A program made the translations under genes and the position numbers. DNA of 64,000 nt from Trichomonas vaginalis G3. Its lineage: Eukaryota; Parabasalia; Trichomonadida; Trichomonadidae. The stretch is taken from assembly GCF_026262505.1 (NCBI RefSeq), contig NC_067206.1, forward strand, positions 4,740,879 through 4,804,878, in the 5' to 3' direction. Under the pieces are notes generated by a model. The model made no database searches. It was not told the origin of the DNA and worked only from the letters and a program-made list of their open reading frames with translations. This document shows, piece by piece, positions 28,930 to 38,595 of this stretch (its first letter is position 1; every line of letters starts with the position of its first letter).

Positions 28930-29205
28930 ACAGGAAAATATTTTCCCGACAACTGGAAAAAATTTTCCCGACAACTGGAAAAAATTTTCCCGACGACAGG
29001 AAGAACTCTTCCAGTTGTCCGTCCGTAAACCATTCAAATTTTCGAAAATTGAGAACTTTTTGGTCGAACTTCAGGAAAAGTTTTTCCTTCCGACAGAAAA
29101 AGTTTTTCCTTCCGACAGGAAAAGTTTTTCCTTCCAACAGGAAAGGTTTTTCCTTCCAACAGGAAAAGTTTTTCCTTCCAACAGGAAAGGTTTTTCCTTC
29201 CGACG
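28930..29205. repeat. Iteron array between divergent genes, Maverick A
   Basis: Two families. Near 28930-28999: ~3 units of TTTTCCCGACAACTGGAAAA type (22 bp). Near 29075-29205: ~6 units of CTTCCGACAGGAAAAAGTTT type (~23 bp), variants CCAAC/CCGAC and AAAA/AAGG. Units are themselves partly palindromic (GGAAAAAGTTTTTCC). It lies exactly between the two conserved divergent genes, as a different array does in Maverick B. It fits a promoter/operator or a replication origin. Confidence 0.8.
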
Positions 29206-29221
29206 GTTAAGCCACAAACAG

Positions 29222-29812
29222 ATGTCCGACGTACCACCAACCGAGCCCATTCCCAAACCAGAGGAACCTAAAGCACCAGCCCCTGCACCTCAGCAACCTC
29301 AGTTCCAGCAAGTCCCTCCACCAAATTACTACCAATTTCCACCTCAAGGTTACTACCAATTTCCACTACAAGGCTTCCCGAACTACCCTCCTCAGCCTAT
29401 GCCTTACTTCCCCAACCCTTGGATGTTCATGTCAAACCCTCCACCCCAGCAATTCCAATCTCAATCTCAATCGAAGAGAGACCAAGACTTCGAAGAAGGT
29501 CTGAACCGTTTACGCAAAGAGTATGCTACAGCTCCAATGGAAGAAGACAGGCTTTCAGTCTCTTCCCTCAAATCGACCGATTCGACTCGTACCACAGATT
29601 CGGTTCGTGACCGTGAAGACTACCTCAAGCAGTCTGAGAGACTCTTCATCCTACAACCATTTACAGTTGGAGCTCTCAAGAACATGCGCAATTACGAAGG
29701 TCAGACACCAGCTGGAGACCGTAAAACAGACGTACTCGCAAGAGCAGTCCAACTGGTCAAGACAAAGACCGAGATAGTCGACTTCATTCTTGCAGCTTGC
29801 CCATACAAGTAA
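29222..29812 (+). CDS. Conserved Maverick protein of the divergent pair, right partner
   Basis: 196 residues from MSDVPPTEPIPKPEEPK. The N-terminal ~80 residues are Pro/Gln/Tyr-rich with YYQFPPQGYYQFPLQGFPNY repeats. The C-terminal part is conserved with Maverick B (55250-55756): QDFEEGLNRLRKEY / QDLEAGLNALRNDY, LKQSERLFILQPFTVGAL / LTKSQRLFVLEFFTISAL, and TEIVDFILAACP / VQLMDFILSACP. The frame is open upstream through the repeats (to 29015), but homology and composition favour this start. Function unknown. Together with its partner and the iterons it may be a regulator or replication module; that is inference. Confidence 0.7.
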   Translation: MSDVPPTEPIPKPEEPKAPAPAPQQPQFQQVPPPNYYQFPPQGYYQFPLQGFPNYPPQPMPYFPNPWMFMSNPPPQQFQSQSQSKRDQDFEEGLNRLRKEYATAPMEEDRLSVSSLKSTDSTRTTDSVRDREDYLKQSERLFILQPFTVGALKNMRNYEGQTPAGDRKTDVLARAVQLVKTKTEIVDFILAACPYK

Positions 29813-29908
29813 AAAAATAAACAATTACGAGTTAAACTTTTTACTCTTTCTTTTCTGAGTTGTTTAGAGCTGGTTTCTCTTGTAGGAACCTTTCGTACTC
29901 TTCCATGG

Positions 29909-30040
29909 TCATGTAATTGCGAATTTGGTACGCAATTCCAGGTTCGTTTTTTTGAACCTTACGTATGTAACGCTTCCATCCTCCTCAGGGAAGTAAGCTG
30001 CTAACATCTGACCAAGTTTTCTCGGTGACTCGGAGCTCAT
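29909..30040 (-). CDS. 43-residue ORF in the small-gene block
   Basis: MSSESPRKLGQMLAAYFPEE then DGSVTYVRFKKTNLELRTKF. The DGSVTYVRFKK part is reminiscent of the DGRVQFRK mini-domain. Preceded by GACATTTTT. Lys/Glu-rich coding-like sequence continues on this strand to ~29845. Short and uncertain. Confidence 0.35.
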   Translation of the reverse strand: MSSESPRKLGQMLAAYFPEEDGSVTYVRFKKTNLELRTKFAIT

Positions 30041-30061
30041 AAAAATGTCACTTTTTAAATG

Positions 30062-30274
30062 TTAAGTTTTTAGTCTTATTTTACCTTTGTTTACCCTTTG
30101 TTTGTCAAGGTAGTATTGGAGTGCAATTTCTCCAAATTCTCTGTGTCGGAGTTCTTCAGCATTTTCCAAGGTGTACCTGGAGAACTCAAAGAAGTTGTCA
30201 AGAAGATACTGCCATGCTGCTCTTCTGAGTTCGTCGGTATTTTGGAAGTGTTGCACCTTCGAGTCTTCTGACAT
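30062..30274 (-). CDS. 70-residue helical Maverick protein
   Basis: MSEDSKVQHFQNTDELRRAA, then WQYLLDNFFEFSRYTLENAE and a basic end. All-helical composition. The leader GTCATTTTTTTC fits the host-like initiator. Behind it lie TATATTTTTGCTG and the 46-bp iteron site at 30312, so the site could control this gene. No family recognised. Confidence 0.55.
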   Translation of the reverse strand: MSEDSKVQHFQNTDELRRAAWQYLLDNFFEFSRYTLENAEELRHREFGEIALQYYLDKQRVNKGKIRLKT

Positions 30275-30311
30275 GAAAAAAATGACACTTTTTCAGCAAA
30301 AATATAATTTA

Positions 30312-30357
30312 TGTTAGAATGTTAGATCTAACATGTTTTCTAACACGTTTTCTAACA
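30312..30357. promoter_or_regulatory. 46-bp iteron/palindrome site, inner left copy
   Basis: TGTTAGAA, TGTTAGATCTAACA, TGTTTTCTAACA, CGTTTTCTAACA (8+14+12+12). It is one of only two GATC sites seen in Maverick A. An inverted copy lies at 31403-31448, so together they bracket the gene at 30458. Similarity continues ~20 bases outward (TTTTTCAGNAAAAATA). Confidence 0.75.
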
Positions 30358-30457
30358 TGGTCTAAAACTCTTGAATTTTCATGAATTTTCCCGAAATAAA
30401 AAATAAAATTAGTTTTATTTTTTATTTTATTTATTTTTTTTATTTTGTATAAAAGAC

Positions 30458-31219
30458 ATGATTTCAACAATCGGCACAACAACAATTCAAACAACAACAG
30501 CACCAAACTCGTTAGTCATGAATCCTACGTCAATGTTGGTAGAGATGAAAAACTTCATTCCTTCTTCATATACTTTCGAAACAAAAATCCAGAAGATAAA
30601 GCAAGAACTTTTAACAAGTAATTTAGACTGTAGTGCGAAAGATGAAACAAATGAACAGTATCTTTATGAAATGCAGGACATTATTGACCATTTACCCAAA
30701 TTGCCTGAAATCCAACAACAAAAACTAACCATTCCCGAATTTGACGAAATAGAAGTCAAAGCAACTGACACAGTAGAAATAAAGAAGTTCATACGAAAGG
30801 TAAATTATGAATTCCTTGGTTTTCATTGCAACCATAAGGTTATGGACAAAGATTGCGACATGGTATATAAGAACATCTCTGACCTTTACAAATCCGAAGA
30901 ATTTAAGACCTACGACAACTTTGTTTCGTTAGTTGCAAAATGTGTTTGGGAAATAAGAGATAAAGATAGTAGGGGTAAGGTATGGAACGAACAAATAAAA
31001 CCCGCTATGTTCGAGATGAAGAAAACCATTGACGCCTTGGTTGTTTTAGCAGGTAAGGTTTCAGAATATAACGCAAAAATGAACCCGCAATGTTCAAAAT
31101 GTAAAGCAGCAATGAGGAAATATAACTACTCCGTCAAAGAGATAGAACGTATGCGAAACGACTATGCAGATTTAAAGAAAGAAGCAGAAAAACCAGCAGA
31201 AGATAAAATGAACATTTAG
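30458..31219 (+). CDS. 253-residue Maverick protein bracketed by inverted iteron sites
   Basis: N-terminus Thr-rich (MISTIGTTTIQTTTAPNSLV), then largely helical: LPKLPEIQQQKLTIPEFDEI, DTVEIKKFIRKVNYEFLGFH, a possible Cys pair CSKCKAAM (residues ~210-217) and a charged coiled-coil end. CSKCK with HCNHK and CDM upstream could be a small metal-binding fold, but spacing is not diagnostic. It looks whole, unlike most A genes. A second copy lies after the gap (63,155-64,000, inverted). Bracketing by inverted 46-bp sites suggests a self-contained cassette. Family not recognised. Confidence 0.65.
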   Translation: MISTIGTTTIQTTTAPNSLVMNPTSMLVEMKNFIPSSYTFETKIQKIKQELLTSNLDCSAKDETNEQYLYEMQDIIDHLPKLPEIQQQKLTIPEFDEIEVKATDTVEIKKFIRKVNYEFLGFHCNHKVMDKDCDMVYKNISDLYKSEEFKTYDNFVSLVAKCVWEIRDKDSRGKVWNEQIKPAMFEMKKTIDALVVLAGKVSEYNAKMNPQCSKCKAAMRKYNYSVKEIERMRNDYADLKKEAEKPAEDKMNI

Positions 31220-31402
31220 AATTTCTGACAAAAACTATCCAACTGCTGACGATTTCCTTCTATCTGACGTCAAGAGAAATATAAAGAAACCTTCGGTATC
31301 GTTAAAACTTTTGACATACTAAAAGAAGAAATAGAAGCTACGAAATTGTTTAGAGTCATGAACCATCGCAACATATACATGTAAAACGCTTGTAAATAGT
31401 TA

Positions 31403-31448
31403 TGTTAGAAAACATGTTAGAAAACATGTTAGATCTAACATTCTAACA
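31403..31448. promoter_or_regulatory. 46-bp iteron/palindrome site, inner right copy (inverted)
   Basis: On the plus strand: TGTTAGAAAACA twice, TGTTAGATCTAACA, TTCTAACA (12+12+14+8), the inverse of 30312-30357. Followed by TAAACATTATTTTTACTGAA and an ATG at 31471. Holds the second GATC of Maverick A. Confidence 0.75.
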
Positions 31449-31498
31449 TAAACATTATTTTTACTGAAAAATGACCAAAATTCTGAGTAAAATGGCAT

Positions 31499-31747
31499 AT
31501 GCTTGCTTCCCTCGGAAAACCGAGAGAAGAGATTCCGTATGAAAATCGTGAAATTTCTCTAGACCGACTTTTACCGGCCTTGCCTAAAACTCATGAAAAT
31601 CGTGAAGCACAGCGAGTAGGGAAGAAACCCCAGTCGCCAAAACTCTTTATTTTAAGCTTGACTTTTTACAATTTGAACTTTGTTTGCGTAGATATGAATT
31701 CTGAAAGAAGTATGAGGGTCTTGTATGACTTTGTACTTCTCCCATAG
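31499..31747 (+). CDS. Short ORF downstream of the inner right iteron site
   Basis: 82 codons; LASLGKPREEIPYENREISL then DRLLPALPKTHENREAQRVG has protein-like composition with a PENRE-type repeat (PYENREI, THENREA). The part after ~31650 overlaps the ATPase region on the other strand and looks non-coding. Leader ATTATTTTTACTGAAAA. Also present in the copy near 63,250-63,390. Uncertain. Confidence 0.35.
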   Translation: MLASLGKPREEIPYENREISLDRLLPALPKTHENREAQRVGKKPQSPKLFILSLTFYNLNFVCVDMNSERSMRVLYDFVLLP

Positions 31748-32523
31748 TTCATGTCTGTCAAACTTACCTGCCATGGACTCTTTCATAAGTTCCATGAAAT
31801 CGTCTTCGGACAATCCAGGGAAAAGTATAATGTCAGTAAGTATTCTTTTAACATCTTTACTTAAACTCTTTGCTGTCTGTACACAAATGACAACTGAGAT
31901 GTTAAAGTGTCTGAGCTTCTTAAGAATTCGACACATATCTTGTTCTCTATTCTTAAGCAAAGGATGAGAAGCAAAGTCATCTAAGATAAGAAGACATCTA
32001 TGAGGGTAAGTCTTCCAATCGTAATTGCAATTTCTTCGAAATGTATTCTATCTCTTTCTGTTTGTTTCTGAAGTGTTTCTTCTCTAATATTCTCTGCATT
32101 TCCTCATTTGGGTCTTTAAACTTCGAATTTATATACTCATTTATAGCATTATACTTCAAAACTCTTCTTTGTACTTCTTTATCCAATCTAACAACTCAGT
32201 ATCCTTTATACATACTAACTTAGACTTCTTTATAATATCTTTGAACGAATTGACGGTTTGGTCAAATTGACCAGAAGTACTACAAATAACAACTAACTCA
32301 TAGAATGGGTTCTTCTCATCTAGTTCTTGTTGTTGTGCAGCCATTTTAAGATAAGTGAAAGTCTTACCCGACCCAGGTGGTGCAATTAGACCTGTTATAC
32401 ATTCTGAGCAAATAAGAACTTGTCATGTATAGGTTTTATCTGAGCATTTTCTAACTTCCTCTTGTTCTTCTCAAAAACATTCTCAAATTTCTTGTCAATG
32501 TCAGCAAACTTTTTTTCTAACAT
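31652..32523 (-). pseudogene. FtsK/HerA-type packaging ATPase region (A32-like), broken
   Basis: Sequence matches the whole ATPase gene of Maverick B (44959-45858). Segments include LEKKFADIDKKFENVFEKN at the start, a P-loop region near 32,370, YELVVICSTSGQFDQTVNSF, then LKKLRHFNISVVICVQTAKS and DVKRILTDIILFPGLSEDDF. Such ATPases pump DNA into capsids of Polintons and large DNA viruses. A fossil with a few breaks. An almost identical copy with the same interruptions lies at 62,301-63,218. Confidence 0.75.
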
Positions 32524-32558
32524 ATTTTTGAAAAATTAAAATTTTTATCTTTTAGAAA

Positions 32559-33007
32559 ATGTCGAGCGATTTCGCTATCTATATTCGAGACAAACTTTTC
32601 GACAGCAAAACATCTGTCGACCATAAAATCTTACATAGTGTAAACAAGAAAGGTGAATTTGTTCTAAAGTTCTGTTTCTGGAATATGACAAGAACCATAA
32701 AACATTAGGCAGAGAAGTCTTAAAATTTGTCAATGACAGACTTGTTGACAGAGATGACGCCCTTGGAAGATGAAGTCCAACAAAAGTTCTTAGAATGCAA
32801 AGAAGACACATGCGCTTTCTTGAAGATGAAATAGGAAACAGAATAGATGAGCTATTAAAGGACAAAGAACTTTTACATAAATATGGTTGCGCCAAATTTG
32901 ACATAACTCCACCAGAGAAGAAGAAGAAGAGAGAAAAGAAAGAAAAGAAAGTAGAAGAAAAGAAAGTAGAAGAGAAGAAAGAACTGAACCAGTTCCAGAG
33001 AAGGTGA
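32559..33007 (+). pseudogene. Lys/Glu-rich Maverick protein region, broken
   Basis: Begins MSSDFAIYIRDKLFDSKTSV; the later part has RRHMRFLEDEIGNRIDELLK and a PPEKKKKREKKEKK tail with repeated KVEEKK. Divergent from the ATPase, with an ATTTTTATCTTTTAGAAA leader between them. Function unknown; likely one break. Confidence 0.45.
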
Positions 33008-33456
33008 GATATGACATGTAAAAATAAAATTTTATTTTTAGAACATTCTGGGTCAATGTCAATGTTCTCTTCCTCTTTAGGAGTAAACACTGGCTTAGAC
33101 TCTAAAATCTTTTTACCCAATTTACCTTGAACTTCTACAACTTTAGACTCATAATATTCATAGTCGTCTGCTTTCTTTGGTTCATAAGGTATAACAAGTT
33201 TGTATGCTTTGCCTTCTTTAAGGTTTGAAAACCTTCTGTCAAAACTTTCTTTGACTGCTAACAAACCTTCTATGTCTAAGTCTTCAAATTTCGCACCATT
33301 TTTAGTCACAATAGCAAACTTAACTGGTTCGATGTTCCAAACTTTGCTGAATGAAGACTTTTCAAAATGGTAGAAGTAAACATTCAAATATGTGAATGGG
33401 TCTAGTTCTTCTTTAAGTCCTGACATGTACTTGTTTACTGAAATATATTTCGTCAT
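32575..33456 (-). CDS. Conserved Maverick protein with IDIDP end (counterpart of 56356-56796)
   Basis: Homologous to the 146-residue protein of Maverick B: FSNLKEGKAYKLVIPYEPK / FSARINLDKTKSYCLYVDL, GKKILESKPVFTPKEEENID / LLKAAIKPVEEIDIEDEAEE, and a final IDIDPEC / IDVDPDAL. The conserved part ends near 33,040; the frame then runs on antisense to the Lys-rich gene and is probably not native. N-terminus MTKYISVNKYMSGLKEELDP, leader ATTTTTTTATCCGATAGAAAAG. Its size and acidic end recall single-stranded-DNA-binding proteins, but no motif proves that. Confidence 0.55.
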   Translation of the reverse strand: MTKYISVNKYMSGLKEELDPFTYLNVYFYHFEKSSFSKVWNIEPVKFAIVTKNGAKFEDLDIEGLLAVKESFDRRFSNLKEGKAYKLVIPYEPKKADDYEYYESKVVEVQGKLGKKILESKPVFTPKEEENIDIDPECSKNKILFLHVISHLLWNWFSSFFSSTFFSSTFFSFFSLFFFFSGGVMSNLAQPYLCKSSLSFNSSSILFPISSSRKRMCLLCILRTFVGLHLPRASSLSTSLSLTNFKTSLPNVLWFLSYSRNRTLEQIHLSCLHYVRFYGRQMFCCRKVCLEYR

Positions 33457-33505
33457 CTTTTCTATCGGATAAAAAAATATTTTTTTTAAAATTTACTCAG
33501 AAAAA

Positions 33506-34726
33506 TTATTTCTTTGTATATACGCCGTTCTGTATGTCTAAAAGATTTTTGACATTTGCCAAGAATGTTCGTTTAGACGCTGCCATATAACCATATTCTT
33601 GACAATATTGTTTATATTCATCGTACAATGACCTTTCATCTAAACACTCAAAGTTAGTCTCATCTATAAACAGTTCATATACACTCTTGTTTGCTTCTAA
33701 CAATGTTTGTCTTTCTTCGGTATGTGGAATTGTCTTGGATTGAACTTAGAAATATCTAATGTCATGAAATATGAGAACAAGTGGTTGTAAAAGTCAGATG
33801 TCAAAGTTTCTGCTAAGTCGTCAAAATATTCTGTATCTTGCATATGAGAATCTGACGTTCTGACAACTACATATCTTCTGTCAGAACTTTCTAACTTCAT
33901 CGGAACACATTGTTTGAAACCATAATGAAGTTGCAACATTTTCACAAACTCTTTGGTCTTTATACTTTCTTTCAACAACTCCAACTTTATCTGTTATAAG
34001 ACTCTTCAAAGCATCTGAGTTCAAAACTTTTGTTGTATCTATACTTTGAAGTTCATTGCAAACTATAAGTTTCATATTCTCAATTGAAGAGTTAAATTTA
34101 CCGCAGATGTTTTCTAAGTTTGTCATATTCGGATTCGAATAGCCCTCTAACTGTTTGCATAAGATATCTGTAAAGAAAGTGTTCTTACCTGTTCCTTGTT
34201 TTCCAATTATAATGAGAGCAGTTTCATTTTTAGCACTTGGATGTTGTAAGATGTTTGCAAACCAACATAAGATATACTCATAGACTCTTTCGTTTCCATT
34301 GCATATAATTTCTTTGACATGGTCTAACCAAGCTTCTATAATATTTTCTTTCCATTCTACTTGTTCGTATTTATATCCAGTGAAGATAGAAATAGAAGTT
34401 TGGAGAAGGTGTATAGAACTTTATACCTCGAACTGAAAAATCTTCTAACTTTGACAATAAGATATCCCAAGCATCTAACATCTTCATGCCAACTTGTACG
34501 ACTTTTATTTTCTTAAGTTTCTGCTTCACATTCTTGTTCAGACACTATGTTGCTCTTGGTTTGTTAAAGACAACATCCCATTCTTTCATGACATAACATT
34601 CTGGGCAGAGTCAACATAAATGACTAAACGTTTCAAATTCTCGACTGCTTTGTTATAGTCTCGAAATGGACACATATTTCTGAATGCTTGGAAGTCATAA
34701 AAATCTGAAACATCTATTCTGTACAT
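33506..34726 (-). pseudogene. D5-like SF3 helicase / primase-helicase region, broken
   Basis: Contains a Walker A segment IGKQGTGKNTFFTDIL near 34,200. After it come MTNLENICGKFNSSIENMKL, IVCNELQSIDTT (Walker B-like), LNSDALKSLITDKVGVVERK and C-terminal FLANVKNLLDI. This order is characteristic of D5-like SF3 helicases of viruses, virophages and plasmids, which unwind DNA at origins. The start MYRIDVSDFYDFQAFRNMCP follows an ATTTTTTTTATTTTATAAAA leader. SF3 helicases are not part of the classic Polinton gene set. A fossil with several breaks. Confidence 0.7.
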
Positions 34727-34789
34727 TTTTATAAAATAAAAAAAAATATTTTTTTTATTCTGACTTTGTTGTTGCATTTGTTGCATTTG

Positions 34790-35546
34790 TTGTTCTTGAG
34801 CTATTGTTGTTGAAGTTGTTCTTGTAATACAATACTTTCACCAGTTGCATCTTCCAATTCGAAACTTTCTGCCGTCATTGACAAATACATAGGACATAAA
34901 AGTTTTACAGGAACAAAGTTTGCGTCAACTAATGTCAACGTTATACTTGCAAAGTGTTTGAGTTCACTAAGGTTGAAAATTCTGCATTCGAATGAACAAT
35001 AGCAAAACCAGCAGAGAAATGTTGTTTATACGCATGAGTATCTTTTGGTCATAGTAGTTTCTGTCGACATTCGAATAACACTTTGAAACCTAAGTTTGAA
35101 ACAATATATAAGATTGGTGTGCTTAATGTCAATGGAATAACATTCCTTGTATGACACCTTTTCCTGTTATAGAAACTGTTGGTAGTAAAAACCAGAAATA
35201 AGTTTTGTATTATAGCTCATATTCGTTTATAGTAAACTCAGTCGGACATCCAAACATAATGAAACCTGCTCTAGTTGCAGCACATGTTACATCCGTCCTT
35301 AAAGTATTAAATAAGTCAACAAAACCTGTTGGTGGTATATCTGAGTAAGTATCTTCAAAGGAGTATTTTTTACCATTCACAACAACAAAGTCTTCTGGTG
35401 TCAAAAGAGCAAACAGCTTTAGTCGTCATTGTGTTTAAAGTTAGTTTACAATATCGTCCTTGAGGACTTTGTAAGTTTGTTGTTATAGAATTATATGACT
35501 CAGGGTTTTTAGTCGTAATAGTATAAACCACTATGTCTTCTGCCAT
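34790..35546 (-). pseudogene. Penton-like minor capsid protein region, broken
   Basis: Starts MAEDIVVYTITTKNPESYNS and SITTNLQSPQGRYCKLTLNT, contains DIPPTGFVDLFNTLRTDVTC and GFIMFGCPTEFTINEYEL, and ends with the jelly-roll strand pattern SITLTLVDANFVPVKLLCPM. The Maverick B gene at 59712-60554 has the same design (YLQSTDPNNYGTIQFQ ... TLVDFQDQPVRLLSPMFMV). This pattern marks the penton/minor capsid protein at capsid vertices. A fossil with several breaks. Confidence 0.65.
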
Positions 35547-35574
35547 TTTACTTAGCAAGTAAATTTTAATGAAA

Positions 35575-36130
35575 TGTTGTGGTCGTCAAATATTTTTATG
35601 ACGTCTGGGAAAACTATATTTTAAGTTCAACGTTTCACCTCCTTTCATAACGTATATCTTGTCAATGACATTATATGAAACACCACAGCAAGCAATGTCG
35701 GGTTCTATTTCTTTATGTTATATCGTCTGCCTCTGTCAAAAGTTTCAATAGTTCTTTCAAAATTTCATGAGGTGCAATGACATATGAGTTCACTTTTACA
35801 GGGTTGTGTTCGACCAAGTTTAACATTATACCTAAAGCTTGACAAATCTTCTCCTGAGTTTGAAGTTTGTCTTTAAGTTGTTGTAGTCGTTTCGAATATC
35901 TGCAACAGAACTTAAGTCTCTGCTAACTTCAGGATATGTTGGTTGTTCTTTTACAGGAACAATTGTTATACCATCTTCGTCTTCGTATGGTTCCCCACTT
36001 CAACATCTCTGTCTTTGACATTGACAACAACACTTTGACTGTTTGTTTGAGTTGGTGAATTTAACTTCACATCTGCCACCGCCATTAAACCTTTTGAAAC
36101 ACTTACGCTTCTATTTTTCGGAAATGACAT
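35575..36130 (-). pseudogene. Maverick protein region, counterpart of 51477-52058, broken
   Basis: N-terminus MSFPKNRSVSVSKGLMAVAD. The C-terminal part has IEPDIACCGVSYNVIDKIYV and LNLKYSF, matching LLDPDITCCGIPPPFSKIAQ and QEFKYAY of the B protein. The PDI(A/T)CCG(V/I) motif is conserved. It sits directly upstream of the penton-like region in A. A fossil with a few breaks; function unknown. Confidence 0.55.
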
Positions 36131-36148
36131 TTTACTTAGAATAAAAAG

Positions 36149-36389
36149 ATGACGTATTCGAGTATCTCTTCGAATTGAAGCAGACAAAGTTTACACACAC
36201 AAACAATACAAATACATTGACAGAATAGTTCTTTATACAAACAATGGAAAATGTTATAGAATAGCAGTCTTTGCTGAACCAAAATATTTTCATAAAGCAA
36301 AGAAAGTTGTATAACCGAAATGGAAAGTTCTTGAAGCGACACAAAATATACAAACAAAACTGACCGATATTTCTAAAGGAAAGTTATAA
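36149..36389 (+). pseudogene. Short plus-strand coding remnant
   Basis: Coding-like stretch with ADKVYTHKQYKYIDRIVLYT and CYRIAVFAEPKYFHKAKK, preceded by ATAAAAAG and divergent from the gene at 36130. The beta-rich pattern loosely resembles the small protein at 3118-3444 (TFYQIRGRKGK). Weak support. Confidence 0.3.
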
Positions 36390-36394
36390 TACAA

Positions 36395-38078
36395 TATTAT
36401 GTCAAAACTGGCGTACTGTCAATATTTGACGGAGAGAAGTCAGTTCAGAACAACTTACTGACCTGCTGCCAAAATCTGCTCGATGAAGCTGTCGTTACCA
36501 ATCTGAGGAGCCCAGCAGGTTTCATCGAACGAATCTTCAAAGAGCATCTTCCGTGAAAAGTGCTATTGGTTTTGTAAACTTCTTTGCTTCAGTTCATCTG
36601 GACCGTCTCTGTCACCAGTATATTGTATTTGTACAGTACCAACAGTTGAAATACCACCCATAAAGTCTTCTGAGTCAGCAAATGGAATGCCAAGCCAAAA
36701 TTGAACGGTCTCCATTTGTATATTGAGTTTTTTACCTCCTGTATGAGCATACTTTCACATATGGCATAATAGAACTTTGCATTTCAGGGTTAATGGTTGT
36801 TGTGAAGTTGTTGTTAAAGTTCATAGCATCTAATGTCAAGTTGTATGACCTCATATCCTCAACTGTAGAATATTCTTCTCTTGGATAATATTTGCCATCT
36901 ATGTTTATATGGTATTTAATACCAGGGTTGTAGAAAGCAAGAATAGTCATTTATAGTTCGTCTGAACAGTACAAACATAGTATCTGCATGTTTCATTGCA
37001 GTTGTTAAAGCAATATCTGTTCTTGCACCTGGTCAGCACTTTGGTTTCCAACTTCACCTGCAAATCTTTGACAGATATTTGTGTATAGGGAACATAAGTG
37101 GAACTGCAATATATTGGCAGCTAAAGCATTTGAAATATCTGGGTCCAACATATAGACTGCAAGTCTGCTTTCTATTCTCTTGCATTCAAAACTGTTCGCA
37201 TGTGAACTTAACTGGGTCCCAAGCATCTCCAGCAGCATTGAATAATAGTTTACTTCAGTGTTGAGTTTGAGAAACCAAAGTCTAAGTCAACTTTGTTTTT
37301 GCAAAAAGTCACAGAACTTGGCTCCACAGTTCCAGCTACTAATGCTGAATGGGTCTTGTGTTGGTGCAATGACTAAGTTATTTTTGCTTGGAGTAAGTTC
37401 AATAGAAATTTTCCTGCCCAGTTTGGCAAGTATCTTAAAAACCTGAAGATGAGGAAAGATGACAAAGGAACTCTAAGTTTCAGTTTTACTTTGGTTACTG
37501 CTGCTGCAGTTTGTCCAGAAAGGTCAACATAAACTCCTGGAACGTTAGGGTCAAGTCTTCTTATTTTCTCAATAGTTGCATACTGGTCTGTTTGTTCTCT
37601 AGCTTGTGGTTGTACTGAGTTTCTCAAAGCGAACCATTCATAGTTTGCCCATGTTACTGTTTGAACTAAGTCAGAGTTAGAATATATCTTATATCCCATT
37701 GAAAACTTCTGGAGCATATTGGTATCCGACATAGAAAATTCCATTGCAACCTTTCTTGTCAGACAACTTGGCAGAAGTTTATTTCAATGTCTTGTTCCAC
37801 GTATAAGAAAGATGTCAATAGAAATATATATGAAACCTGTCCAAGCAATCTACTGTTGTTGAAGAACCTTCTCCAAACTCACCTACGTTTCCATAAGAAA
37901 CAGCAGTTGTATATTCGTAAGTTCCAGGAACTATTTCTGACCTTCTAATGGCATTGTCGCATTCGTTATACCATTCGGAAACATTTCCATTCATAGCATC
38001 CAAAACTGTTGGCGTTATATTCTGAGCGGCGTACATTTCATATGAGTAAAAATATAGATAGTTGGATTTATATGTCAT
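36395..38078 (-). pseudogene. Major capsid protein-like region, Maverick A, broken
   Basis: Segments include MYAAQNITPTVLDAMNGNVS near the start, then MLQKFSMGYKIYSNSDLVQT, VKLKLRVPLSSFLIFRFLRYLP, DLRS-type beta strands (EEYSTVEDMRSYNLTLDAMN) and TVQIQYTGDRDGPDELKQRS near the end. The KLRVPL..F.....RFLP segment matches the capsid-like region of fragment C. Length (~1.7 kb) fits a double-jelly-roll capsid protein. A fossil with several breaks. Confidence 0.65.
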
Positions 38079-38272
38079 ATAGAACCCACGTGGACCAAGC
38101 TTTACTTTCTTCCTGACTGAGTTTTAACTCTTCTTTTTCCTTCATTGCCCTCTGCTTGAAGTTGTTGCATCTTTGCATTATGTTCATCTAGTATGTTGCA
38201 AATTTCCCATGTCCTTTTTGCCTTTTGGCTCTGGTCGCCCATCTCAGGTAACCTATATCCTAGAAGAGTTTG

Positions 38273-38548
38273 TCATAGTTGATTTGAGTCTTCGCGTATT
38301 GTTTGCATGACTCTTTCCTGAGTTTCCGGTTCAAGCTCTTCAAACAGTGCCTGTCCATATGGAATAAGCTCGTTTCCAAATATATGTTTTTGTAGCCATT
38401 CTGGTTTTCTTTCCATGTTACCAACTATATCTTTTGTGAATGGGAAAGCTTTTACCCAATTTTCAGTCTTGCGTCGTTTATTTCTGTAGTTTTTTATTTT
38501 GTCAAGGAACATGTTTTTCAATACTAACATTTCATTTGTACTGTCCAT
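38273..38548 (-). CDS. 91-residue helical Maverick protein
   Basis: MDSTNEMLVLKNMFLDKIKN then YRNKRRKTENWVKAFPFTKD and LFEELEPETQERVMQTIRED. Helical, basic then acidic. It lies between the capsid-like region and a larger minus-strand region. Further coding-like Gln/Lys-rich sequence continues to ~38,110. No family recognised. Confidence 0.45.
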   Translation of the reverse strand: MDSTNEMLVLKNMFLDKIKNYRNKRRKTENWVKAFPFTKDIVGNMERKPEWLQKHIFGNELIPYGQALFEELEPETQERVMQTIREDSNQL

Positions 38549-38595
38549 TTGAGTTTTTTAAAATATTATCCCTTCTCGTTCCTTTGTCTGCAAAG

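Noticed and set aside
30458-31219. Zinc-finger transcription factor
   Set aside because: There is a CxxC and scattered Cys/His, but the spacing fits no known finger well.
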